39,014 nt of DNA from Nocardia alni (GTDB taxonomy: Bacteria > Actinomycetota > Actinomycetes > Mycobacteriales > Mycobacteriaceae), in NCBI RefSeq assembly GCF_019038435.1, contig NZ_JAGPOX010000096.1:1-39014 (forward strand), in the 5' to 3' direction. Made by a program: the position numbers and the translations under genes. Shown piece by piece: positions 8,240 through 15,961 of the stretch. How positions within the stretch are numbered: the first letter of the stretch is position 1; the number at the start of each line of letters is the position of its first letter. The notes under the pieces are model-generated. The model searched no databases and was not told the origin of the DNA. It saw only the letters and a list, made by a program, of their open reading frames with translations.

Positions 8240-9604
8240 ATGACAATCGACGTGGAGTCGGGTTCGAAGGGGCGCGTGGACGCCTACTTCGGGATCAGCA
8301 GGCTCGGGTCGACCGTGCGTCGCGAGATCATGGCGGGAACCGTCACGTTCCTGGCCATGTCGTATGTACTGGCGGTGAACCCGTCGGTGCTCGGCGACCA
8401 CGGTGCGCTGGGATCCAAGGGCATTCCGATGCAGGCGGTGTTCACCGCGACGGCCGTGGCCGCGGTGGTCGGCACGCTGGTGATGGGCCTGTGGGCGCGG
8501 TATCCGATCGCCCTGGCGCCCGGTATGGGCCTCAACGCGTTCTTCGCCTATTCGGTGGTGCTCGGCATGGGCATCCACTGGCAGGTGGCGCTGTCGGGGA
8601 CGTTCCTGTCGGGTGTGATCTTCTTCGTGCTCGCGGTCACCAAGATCCGCGAGAAGATCATCGACGCGATCCCGATGCAGCTGAAACTGGCCGTCGGCGC
8701 GGGCATCGGCATGTTCGTGGCGTTTCTGGGCCTCAAGAGCGCGGGGCTCGTGGTCGCGGACAAGGACACCTTCGTGCACCTGGGCGACTTCCACACGGGC
8801 ACGACACTGCTGGCGCTGTTCGGGCTGCTGGTGACGGTGGTCTTCCTGGCGCTCGGCTGGCACGGCGCGGTGCTGTACGGGATCGTCGCCACGACCGTGG
8901 TGGGCATCGTGAGCGGGCTGGTGCCGCTGCCGCATTCGGTGGTGGCCCTGCCGCACGGGCTGAACCAGACCTTCGGTCAGGCGATCGTCAACCTGCCGCA
9001 CGCCTTCACCGGGCAGATGGCGATCGTCGTGCTGACCATGTTGTTCGTCGACTTCTTCGACGCCTCGGGCACCCTGATCGGCATCGCCAACCAGGCCGGA
9101 CTGCTCAGCCCCGAGGGCAAGTTGCCGCGCGCGGCGAAGGCATTCGCCTCCGACTCGATCGGCACCGCGGCCGGTGCGATCATCGGCACCTCCACCACCA
9201 CCGCCTATGTCGAATCGACCGCGGGCGTCAGCGCCGGGGGACGTACGGGGCTGACGGCGGTGTCGACGGCGGGCTGGTTCCTGATCGCGATGTTCTTGTT
9301 CCCCGTGTTCGCCGTCGTCGCGGACGTGCCCGCGGTGACCGCGCCCGCGTTGATCGTGGTCGGCGTGCTGATGGCCCGGGCGCTCGGCGAGATCGAGTGG
9401 GACAAGCTCGAGTACGCCATCCCGGCGTTCATCACCGTGATCATGATGCCGCTGACCTATTCGATCGCGAACGGCATCGCCATGGGACTGTTGTTCTATC
9501 CGGTGCTGATGGTGGTCAGGCGCCGCGGCCGCGAGGTGCATCCGGTCGTGTGGGTGTTGATGGTGATCTTCCTGGCCTACTTCTTCTTCCTGGCCAACCG
9601 GTAG
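8240..9604 (+). CDS. NCS2-type purine permease (AzgA/PbuG-like)
   Basis: A 454-residue polytopic inner-membrane transporter of the nucleobase-cation symporter-2, AzgA-like subfamily. The subfamily imports adenine, guanine or hypoxanthine with protons. Diagnostic stretches are TFLAMSYVLAVNP near the N-terminus, ALAPGMGLNAFFAY, LFVDFFDASGTLIG and TTTAYVESTAGVSAGGRTGL. About 12 hydrophobic segments are visible, and the length fits the family. The ATG at 8240 is chosen because GGAG at 8227-8230 is 9 bp upstream; an in-frame GTG at 8225 is an alternative. It is divergent from the SRPBCC-ligase gene and followed by the DoxX gene after 131 bp. Which base it carries cannot be read from the sequence. 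Confidence 0.93.
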   Translation: MTIDVESGSKGRVDAYFGISRLGSTVRREIMAGTVTFLAMSYVLAVNPSVLGDHGALGSKGIPMQAVFTATAVAAVVGTLVMGLWARYPIALAPGMGLNAFFAYSVVLGMGIHWQVALSGTFLSGVIFFVLAVTKIREKIIDAIPMQLKLAVGAGIGMFVAFLGLKSAGLVVADKDTFVHLGDFHTGTTLLALFGLLVTVVFLALGWHGAVLYGIVATTVVGIVSGLVPLPHSVVALPHGLNQTFGQAIVNLPHAFTGQMAIVVLTMLFVDFFDASGTLIGIANQAGLLSPEGKLPRAAKAFASDSIGTAAGAIIGTSTTTAYVESTAGVSAGGRTGLTAVSTAGWFLIAMFLFPVFAVVADVPAVTAPALIVVGVLMARALGEIEWDKLEYAIPAFITVIMMPLTYSIANGIAMGLLFYPVLMVVRRRGREVHPVVWVLMVIFLAYFFFLANR

Positions 9605-9735
9605 CGCTCGGGGAGTTGTCCGCGTCGTGCGAAGTCGGGGTGTCACGTGTCGAACCGGTGCGGGAGGTGTCTCGTATCAATAGACAGGCCCGCATCGTCG
9701 CTCCCGCTCCAAGCAACTGCAGACAGGACCCCATC

Positions 9736-10269
9736 ATGAGCACGCAGACACCCAGGACCTCCGAGTCCGCCGAGTCGCACGCGGTGGATTCCTCCGACAC
9801 CGTCGGTATCGATATCGGCCTGCTCGTGTTGCGACTGGGCTGTGGTGGGCTGTTGTTCGTCACCGGCAGCCAGAAGCTGTTCGGCTGGTTCAACGGCTCC
9901 GGATGGAGTCACACCACCGCCGGCTTCCAGCACATGGGGTACCACCCGGGCAAGCTGTTCGGAACCCTGGCGGGGCTGTGCGAGTTCGGCGGCGGGGCGT
10001 TGCTGATCCTGGGACTGCTGACCCCGCTCGCGGCGGCCATCGTCATCGGAACCATGATCAACGCGGTCAATGTGACCTGGCCGCATGGTCTGGTGGGCTC
10101 CTCCTCGGCGCTGCTGCTGGTGGCCGCCGCGGCCGCGCTGGGCTTCGCCGGGCCGGGCAGGATCGCGCTGGATCACGGGCGATCCTGGCAGCGTCAGGGC
10201 GTCGTCTGGGGTGTGGCCGCGCTCGTGTTGGGTGTGGTCGCCGCGCTCGTGACGCTCGCCGCCAAGTAG
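9736..10269 (+). CDS. DoxX family membrane protein
   Basis: A 177-residue membrane protein with about four hydrophobic segments after a polar N-terminus of about 27 residues. It shows the DoxX signature GLLVLRLGCGGLLFVTGSQKLFGWF, followed by GKLFGTLAGLCEFGGGALLILGLLTPLAA. DoxX-like proteins are poorly characterised; some mycobacterial members take part in a membrane oxidoreductase complex handling thiol and oxidative stress. No partner of that complex is next to it. The ATG at 9736 has AGGA seven bases upstream. It converges with dinG, and a strong hairpin separates them. Confidence 0.87.
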   Translation: MSTQTPRTSESAESHAVDSSDTVGIDIGLLVLRLGCGGLLFVTGSQKLFGWFNGSGWSHTTAGFQHMGYHPGKLFGTLAGLCEFGGGALLILGLLTPLAAAIVIGTMINAVNVTWPHGLVGSSSALLLVAAAAALGFAGPGRIALDHGRSWQRQGVVWGVAALVLGVVAALVTLAAK

Positions 10270-10388
10270 AGCGTAATCAAACCTTACGGTCGTGTGATTG
10301 CACCCACAAAGCGTCGTCCGCATTTCTACCCGGAAGTAGCTTGAATAGCGGTACTCGGTGTAACCCCAATTCCCGCATCGGGTACCAC

Positions 10389-10425
10389 AACCCCCGCGCC
10401 GTGCCCTGCACGCGGCGCGGGGGTT
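10389..10425. terminator. Bidirectional terminator hairpin between doxX and dinG
   Basis: A perfect 12-bp stem (AACCCCCGCGCC at 10389-10400 with its complement at 10414-10425) holds an inner GTGC/GCAC pairing. The genes on both sides converge on it, and it reads well in both directions. Confidence 0.75.
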
Positions 10426-10438
10426 CAGCGTTCGGGGA

Positions 10439-12487
10439 TTACTTGGCCGCCGCGTCCAGACGCTTCAGCGCCTTGATCACGACCTCCGGGTCCGCGGTCT
10501 CCCAGTACGGCGGTAGCGAGGCCCGCAGATAACTTCCGTATCGGGCCGTGGCCAGGCGTGAGTCCAGGATCGCCACCACGCCTCGATCGTCCACGCTGCG
10601 CAGCAGGCGGCCGGTGCCCTGGGCGAGCAGCAGTGCCGCGTGGTTGGCCGCGATCGCCATGAAGCCGTTGCCGCCGCGCGATTCCACCGCCTTCTGGCGT
10701 GCCACCAGCAGCGGGTCGTCGGGGCGGGGGAACGGGATGCGGTCCAGGATCACCAGGTTCAGTGACGGCCCCGGCACGTCGACGCCCTGCCACAGCGACA
10801 GCGTGCCGAACAGCGAGGTCTCCGGATCGTCGGCGAATTTGCGGACCAGCGCGCCGGTCGAGTCGTCGCCCTGGCACAGCACGGGGGTGTCCAGGCGCTC
10901 GCGCAGTGCCTCGGTGGCGGCCTTGGCCGCGCGCATCGAGGAGAACAGGCCCAGGGTGCGCCCGCCCGCCGCGCGGATCAGGCGCTCGATCTCGTCCAGG
11001 TAGGCCGGGGCCAAGCCGTCGCGGCCTGGGGCGGGCAGATGTTTGGCGACGTAGAGGATGCCGGATTTGGCATGGTCGAAGGGGGAGCCGACATCGAGCG
11101 AATTCCACCGCACCGAGCCGGTATCCGAGGGTGCCTCGCCGCCGTTGGCGAGGGCGGCGTCCACCTTGTTCGGTGTCTGCGAGGGCAGGCCCCAGGTGAT
11201 GGCCAGGCCGTCGAACGATCCGCCCACCTGGAGCGTCGCGGAGGTCAGAACGACCGTGGCGGCGCCGAACAGGCGGCTGCGCAGCAGGCCGCCGACCGAC
11301 AGCGGGGCCATGTGCAGGGTGCGGCGGGCAACCCCGCGCACCTCGTCGGCGGCCAGCCATATGACGTCGCGGCGGGCCGCGGGATCTTCCTCGTCGAAGG
11401 TGGTCAGCGCGCGCACCGCCGCGTCGTGCACGTCCTCCACCGCCGACAGCGCGAGATTACGGGTCGCCGCGGCGTCCGGATCACCTTGCGGCAGAGCCGA
11501 ACCGCCGCCGGGGGACAGGGCGGTACGCGCGTTCCAGGCCGAGTCGCGGATCAGCGCCAGCACCGGGGCCGCGCCGTCCGGCAGCCTGTCCCAGCGGCCG
11601 GGCGGCAGATCCTCCAGCAGTTCGTGCCAGGCCTCGGACGCGCCCTCGAGCCGGTCGGTCTCCTTCTCGTCGACCAGTTTGGCGCAGCGCTTGGCGGCGA
11701 TGCTGATCGCGGCGGTGGACAGTTCCGCGGTGGCCACGCTGGTGACCCGGTCGACCAGTTCGTGCGCCTCGTCGATGACCACGACATCGTGTTCGGGTAG
11801 TACCTGGATGCCGCTGATGGCGTCGATGGCCAGCAGGGCGTGGTTGGTGACCACGACATCGGCCTGGCCCGACTCGGCCCGGGCGCGCTCGGCGAAGCAG
11901 TCGGTGCCGAACGGGCAGCGCGACTTGCCCAGACATTCGCGCGCCGACACGCTCACCTGCCGCCAAGCGCGGTCGGTGACGCCTGGGGCCAGTTCGTCCC
12001 GGTCGCCGGTCTCGGTATCCGAGGCCCATTCGTTCAGGCGCTGTACCTCGCGGCCCAGGCGCGAGATGGCGAACGCGTCGAACAGTTCGGCCTCGGGCTC
12101 GTCGTCCGAGGCCATACTGTTGATCTTGTTCAGGCATAGATAGTTGTTGCGCCCCTTGAGGATCGCGAACTTCGCCCGCCGCCCCAGCGGCCCGGCCAGC
12201 GTCTCGGCAAGGCGCGGCAGATCGCGATCGACCAACTGCCGCTGCAACGCGATGGTCGCGGTGGACACCACGACCGTGCGCCCCGACTCCACCGCATGCC
12301 GCAGACTCGGCACCAGATACGCCAGCGACTTACCGGTGCCGGTCCCGGCCTGTACGGCCAGATGCTCCTTGGTGTCGATCGAGTGCGCGACCGCGGCAGC
12401 CATGGTCTGCTGCCCCTTACGCGCCTTACCGCCGAGGGCCTCGACGGCGGTCGTCAACAGGTTCGGTACGGGCGGAAGTTCGGGCAC
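10439..12487 (-). CDS. dinG: DinG-family ATP-dependent DNA helicase
   Basis: A 682-residue superfamily-2, XPD/DinG-type 5'-3' helicase with an iron-sulfur domain. It shows Walker A AGTGTGKS (47-54), the DEAH box (239-242), four cysteines placed as Fe-S ligands (C118 and C185, C191, C197 in ECLGKSRCPFGTDC) and the C-terminal motif QGTGRLLR. The family unwinds forked DNA, R-loops and similar structures in repair. The start is GTG 12487; nearby ATG and GTG codons upstream are out of frame. It corresponds to Rv1329c, between glgP and pncB in M. tuberculosis. Here several unrelated genes lie on both sides of it. Confidence 0.96.
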   Translation of the reverse strand: MPELPPVPNLLTTAVEALGGKARKGQQTMAAAVAHSIDTKEHLAVQAGTGTGKSLAYLVPSLRHAVESGRTVVVSTATIALQRQLVDRDLPRLAETLAGPLGRRAKFAILKGRNNYLCLNKINSMASDDEPEAELFDAFAISRLGREVQRLNEWASDTETGDRDELAPGVTDRAWRQVSVSARECLGKSRCPFGTDCFAERARAESGQADVVVTNHALLAIDAISGIQVLPEHDVVVIDEAHELVDRVTSVATAELSTAAISIAAKRCAKLVDEKETDRLEGASEAWHELLEDLPPGRWDRLPDGAAPVLALIRDSAWNARTALSPGGGSALPQGDPDAAATRNLALSAVEDVHDAAVRALTTFDEEDPAARRDVIWLAADEVRGVARRTLHMAPLSVGGLLRSRLFGAATVVLTSATLQVGGSFDGLAITWGLPSQTPNKVDAALANGGEAPSDTGSVRWNSLDVGSPFDHAKSGILYVAKHLPAPGRDGLAPAYLDEIERLIRAAGGRTLGLFSSMRAAKAATEALRERLDTPVLCQGDDSTGALVRKFADDPETSLFGTLSLWQGVDVPGPSLNLVILDRIPFPRPDDPLLVARQKAVESRGGNGFMAIAANHAALLLAQGTGRLLRSVDDRGVVAILDSRLATARYGSYLRASLPPYWETADPEVVIKALKRLDAAAK

Positions 12488-12604
12488 CCGGCCACATTAG
12501 CTCTCCGGTCCGACAGACACGCGGATCGGTCGAAGCGCAATCGATCTCAGCCGTCACGCTCTGCGTCGAACGGCACCGTCGGATCACGGCGCGACCGAGG
12601 TGGC

Positions 12605-12775
12605 GTGCCCGGCTGGCAGATGCTCGTTGATGCTCGGCATGGTGACGAGAACACCACAGACGTCATTCGTCGTGCCTTGCGCCTACTCGACAGAGAGCAG
12701 TGGCTACAGCAGTTCCGCGCCGATGCGGCGCGCCTGGCAGACGAGGACCTGAACAGCGAGCCCGACGCGTGGTAA
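12605..12775 (+). CDS. Small antitoxin of a MazEF-type pair (ribbon-helix-helix-like), start uncertain
   Basis: A very short gene (56 residues from GTG 12605, 51 from ATG 12620) directly before the mazF-like gene. It overlaps that gene by 7 bp, which is typical of an antitoxin-toxin pair. The visible part has a helix with TTDVIRRALRLLDREQW, like the second half of CopG/RHH antitoxins, then an acidic tail (ADEDLNSEPDAW) like those that wrap MazF toxins. The usual N-terminal beta strand and first helix cannot be found in frame. A GAGG at 12597 is close to the GTG. The antitoxin may therefore be reduced at its DNA-binding end. Confidence 0.6.
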   Translation: MPGWQMLVDARHGDENTTDVIRRALRLLDREQWLQQFRADAARLADEDLNSEPDAW

Positions 12776-13095
12776 GGCTCATTCGAGGCGGCGTCTACCG
12801 GATCGATCTCGGCGACGCCAAACGAGGCCATGAGCAGAACGGGCGGCGACTCGGTGTGTTGATCAGCCCCTCCGACTCTGTTCTGTCGGTCGCGACGTTT
12901 GTGCCTACCAGCACGCAGGCTGGAACAGCGATCAATAGACCACGTGTCGAGATCGATGGCCGGGAGACGGTGCTATTGGTCGACCAGGTGCGGACCATCG
13001 ACCTGGATTATGTAGCTGGGTTTCTGGAGATGTTGGACCGCAACGACATGGCGGCATTGAATCACGCGTTGGGTAGATATCTCGGAATCTGCTGA
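12769..13095 (+). CDS. MazF/PemK-type endoribonuclease toxin
   Basis: A 108-residue toxin of the MazF/CcdB fold: RGGVYRIDLGD at the N-terminus, RRLGVLISPSD, VATFVPTSTQ, and VLLVDQVRTIDLDYV as the conserved central-to-late motif. MazF toxins cut mRNA, and sometimes tRNA or rRNA, at short sequence motifs and are held in check by the antitoxin. The GTG at 12769 overlaps the end of the antitoxin gene, which implies translational coupling. The pair sits between dinG and the ceramidase-like gene, a position not used in the mycobacterial order, so it was probably acquired. The cut site cannot be predicted. Confidence 0.85.
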   Translation: MVRLIRGGVYRIDLGDAKRGHEQNGRRLGVLISPSDSVLSVATFVPTSTQAGTAINRPRVEIDGRETVLLVDQVRTIDLDYVAGFLEMLDRNDMAALNHALGRYLGIC

Positions 13096-13141
13096 TATGT
13101 CCGGGATCTGGCACGAGCGCGGTGGTTCGCGCCGGATCGGA

Positions 13142-15106
13142 TTATGTTCCGTGAATTCGGAACTCGGACGACGTGCCGGTGAACGGGGTGCGTTCGCCGC
13201 CGAATTTCGCGGAGGTGCCGAAGTAGCGGATGCGGTAGGTGCCGGAGGGGACGTCGGCCGGGGTGGTCCAGGTGATGGTGATGACCGAGGTCGATGCGGG
13301 GCCGCGGGACCAGGTGAAGGTGGTCGACCAGTCGCCGTCGTCGGCGATCGTGCGCCAGCGTTCGCCGGTTTGCTGCTGCACCATGAGGTGTGTTCCGCCG
13401 CGGTGCAGGTCGTTCGCGGGGTGCGCGCCGGAGAATTCGACGCTCACCCGGTCTCCGGCGCGATACGACGATTCGGGTTGCACGATCACGTCGCCGAAAT
13501 TCTTGCCACCCGGCGGAAAGTCCGGTGGGGGTGTGGCTTTCGACGTCGGCAGTTCCGGTGGTTCGGGGATGGAGACGTCGGCCGGTGCGGGCTCGCCCGT
13601 GTGCATCGCCGTCGCCAGTCGCGCGGCGACCTGCTGCAACGCCGGAAGCTGCCAACGGCCGAACAGGGTGCTCGCGCCCTCGTAGCGCTGCGCGTCGTAT
13701 TCCTCGGGCGTGGTGACGTAATGGATGTACGCGTTGCTGCAGCCGGCGATCAGCACATCGGCGATCTCGGCCTCGAGGATCTTCGCGACCGTGCGCCGCA
13801 GCCGCAGGCCGGCGGTGATGGTCACCTCACCCGGAATCGCCAGCATGTACAGTTCGCCGATCCGCGCCAGCTGCACCGGGACGACGTTCTGGGCGAACGG
13901 CGTGATCCGCGGGAGCAGACCGGATGTCGTCACGATCGCCTTGGGCGCGTGGGCCTCCCGCAGCGCGGGCGCGAACCGGTAGACCAGACGCGAGAGCCGC
14001 TCCCAGCCCGGGTTGTCGTCCTCGCGGAAGGCCCGCCAGTTCGTCGGACCGTCGAAACCCGCACCCGCCAGGGCGGATGCGCCCAGGGCGGGTTTGCCGG
14101 TGTGGTGTTCGCCCGAGTCCCCGGTGAATTCGGCGGATACGGCGACGTCGGAAAGGTCGACGTACATCATCCGGTAGTCGATGTCGCCGGCCATGCGCGC
14201 CACATATCCGGCGGCGAGTTTGGCCGCGGCCTCGTATTGGCGGGTGCCCAGGATCCGGGTGTTCTCGACCGGGTCGTCGGTGGGGCCGTGGCCGGGCGCG
14301 CCGTTCAGATTGGGAGACACGTCACCGGAATTGGTCTGCGCGAAGGCCGCGACGAAATGCGGATCCGGATCCGCCAGATAGTCGACGTCCTCGACCACGC
14401 GCTCCCAGTGATAGGCCGCGTAGCCCTTGCTGTCGCCGCTGATCAGCGTGTTCGTGTTGGTCAGCGAGGTGTTGTGCACGGCGAACCAGTTGATGGCGCC
14501 GACCGGCTCGCCGTCGCGGTCGATGCGCAGCAGCGTGGTCTGCGGGTCGATGGCGTCGGGGAAGAATTCCTTGTCCGCCTGCGGATTCCGGTCGAAGGCC
14601 GGGCGGGAGCGGTTGACGCCGGCCTGGCGCAGTTCGCCGTGGATGCGGCGCAGGGTGGCGGGCGCGAGATCCTCGTCCGCCCGCTCGACGGCCTCGACGA
14701 TGCCGTCGACGATCGCCGAGAAGGTCGCGGGCGCGAGTCCGGCGTTGGGGTTGCCGCGCAGTCCGGGGCGCCCATAGCCGATCGGTGCGCTCGAGGTGCC
14801 GGTCGCGGTGAGTATCACGTTGGCCGCGGTGTAGGTGTCACCGAACCGAGCGGTGAGGCGGCGCAGCACCTCTCGGGTCAGGCCGGGCAGGATCACCGGC
14901 AGTTCGGCGACGATCAGCAGTACCCGCCGATCGGTGATCGGGTCGGCGAAAATGAATGCCCGGGCGCGCAGGCGCAGGTGCATCCCGGTGGTCACGCGGT
15001 CGGCGGGACCGTCGGTGAGCAGCGCAGCCCCGACTGTTTCTCCGGTGATGTCGGCGATGGCACGCCCGACGCGGTGGCGATCGGTCGAGTAGTTCGTGTC
15101 CGGCAC
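13142..15106 (-). CDS. Neutral/alkaline ceramidase homologue with altered zinc site
   Basis: A 654-residue protein of the neutral ceramidase family, which cleaves the amide bond of ceramide. It begins VGRAIADITGE and has GMHLRLRARAF, WFAVHNTSLTNTNTLISGD (H211 and the presumed nucleophile Ser S223), FAQTNSGDVSPN, AIPGEVT (E427) and SNAYIHYVTTPEEYDAQRYEG. A C-terminal immunoglobulin-like domain covers about 515-650. In active members a THTH motif supplies a zinc ligand; here the same stretch reads A-T-G-T-S-S-A-P-I-G-Y (101-111), so both histidines are gone and the following loop is short. No signal peptide is evident. The start is GTG 15106. It could be an inactive or repurposed relative; other ligands remain. 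It converges with the mazF gene. Confidence 0.88.
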   Translation of the reverse strand: MPDTNYSTDRHRVGRAIADITGETVGAALLTDGPADRVTTGMHLRLRARAFIFADPITDRRVLLIVAELPVILPGLTREVLRRLTARFGDTYTAANVILTATGTSSAPIGYGRPGLRGNPNAGLAPATFSAIVDGIVEAVERADEDLAPATLRRIHGELRQAGVNRSRPAFDRNPQADKEFFPDAIDPQTTLLRIDRDGEPVGAINWFAVHNTSLTNTNTLISGDSKGYAAYHWERVVEDVDYLADPDPHFVAAFAQTNSGDVSPNLNGAPGHGPTDDPVENTRILGTRQYEAAAKLAAGYVARMAGDIDYRMMYVDLSDVAVSAEFTGDSGEHHTGKPALGASALAGAGFDGPTNWRAFREDDNPGWERLSRLVYRFAPALREAHAPKAIVTTSGLLPRITPFAQNVVPVQLARIGELYMLAIPGEVTITAGLRLRRTVAKILEAEIADVLIAGCSNAYIHYVTTPEEYDAQRYEGASTLFGRWQLPALQQVAARLATAMHTGEPAPADVSIPEPPELPTSKATPPPDFPPGGKNFGDVIVQPESSYRAGDRVSVEFSGAHPANDLHRGGTHLMVQQQTGERWRTIADDGDWSTTFTWSRGPASTSVITITWTTPADVPSGTYRIRYFGTSAKFGGERTPFTGTSSEFRIHGT

Positions 15107-15162
15107 ACGCCCAAACTACAGCGTCTGTCCCATCGACGGGGACCGGAGAGACAGTCCTTCAG

Positions 15163-15297
15163 TATCCCATCGTTCACCGACAAGGGCGCGATGCTCGTAT
15201 TCTGCGCGAGGAGCCGCTGACGCTGGGGCACGAGATCGCCGGGACCGTCGAGGCGATCGGCTCGGAGGTAGAGGCGCGCGCGGTCCTGGTGCCCTGA
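15163..15297 (+). pseudogene. Relic of a zinc-type alcohol dehydrogenase (MDR), internal fragment
   Basis: One frame ending at the TGA 15295-15297 encodes ARILREEPLTLGHEIAG followed by TVEAIGSEV. This is the GHE(x)2G segment that holds a zinc ligand in medium-chain dehydrogenases. Upstream the frame loses resemblance within about 20 codons and has no start. Downstream it runs into the end of pncA. Everything else of a gene of about 340 codons is missing, so this is a decayed remnant. The left boundary is approximate. Confidence 0.6.
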
Positions 15298-15299
15298 GA

Positions 15300-15866
15300 C
15301 TAGCGCTCCAGCTGACCGGCGAATTCGACTCCGGCGCCGCGCATTCGATCCAGGGCCGTCGCGGTCGTGGCCGGCGCCACGCCCGCCGTCAGCCCCAGCA
15401 GGACCCGGGTGCGCAGCCCCGCCGCGACGGCGTCCAGCGCGGTGGCCCGCACGCAGTGGTCGGTGGCGATGCCGCAGACGTCCACGGTGTCGATGCCCTT
15501 GGCGCGCAGCCAGTTCGCGAGTGTCTCACCGGAGTCGGAACTGCCCTCGAAACCCGAATAGGCCGCGGCGTAGGCGCCCTTGGAGAAGACCGCGTCGATC
15601 GGGCCGGTGTTCAGGTTCGGGTGAAAGTCCGCGCCCGGCGTGCCGACACGGCAGTGCGGCGGCCAGCTGTCGACGTAGTCGGGGGTGTCGGAGAAATGCG
15701 CGCCCGGATCGATGTGGTAGTCCCTGGTCGCCACGACCGCGGAATAATCGGAGACGCCGAGGTAGTCGGTGATCCGCGAGGCGACCGCGCTGCCGCCGGT
15801 GACGGCTAGCGAACCACCTTCGCAGAAGTCGTTCTGCACGTCCACGACGATGAGTGCTCTGGTCAT
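15300..15866 (-). CDS. pncA: Nicotinamidase/pyrazinamidase PncA
   Basis: A 188-residue enzyme that deamidates nicotinamide to nicotinate for NAD salvage; in mycobacteria the same enzyme activates pyrazinamide. It aligns closely with M. tuberculosis PncA: IVVDVQNDFCEGGSL, the metal ligands D49, H51, H57 and H71 (RDYHIDPGAHF and WPPHC), Lys K96 and the nucleophile C138 in GIATDHCVR. The ATG at 15866 has GAGGTGCGAG upstream. It lies 95 bp downstream of pncB on the same strand, so the two consecutive NAD-salvage steps are probably co-transcribed. In M. tuberculosis pncA is elsewhere (Rv2043c). Confidence 0.97.
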   Translation of the reverse strand: MTRALIVVDVQNDFCEGGSLAVTGGSAVASRITDYLGVSDYSAVVATRDYHIDPGAHFSDTPDYVDSWPPHCRVGTPGADFHPNLNTGPIDAVFSKGAYAAAYSGFEGSSDSGETLANWLRAKGIDTVDVCGIATDHCVRATALDAVAAGLRTRVLLGLTAGVAPATTATALDRMRGAGVEFAGQLER

Positions 15867-15961
15867 CTCGCACCTCGATCCGCTGAATCATGGTGTGCGG
15901 GTGGTCGGTTTCCTCGCCGGGACAACGGTGGCGAGGTTCCGCGCCGCCGCGGGGTCGCCAC

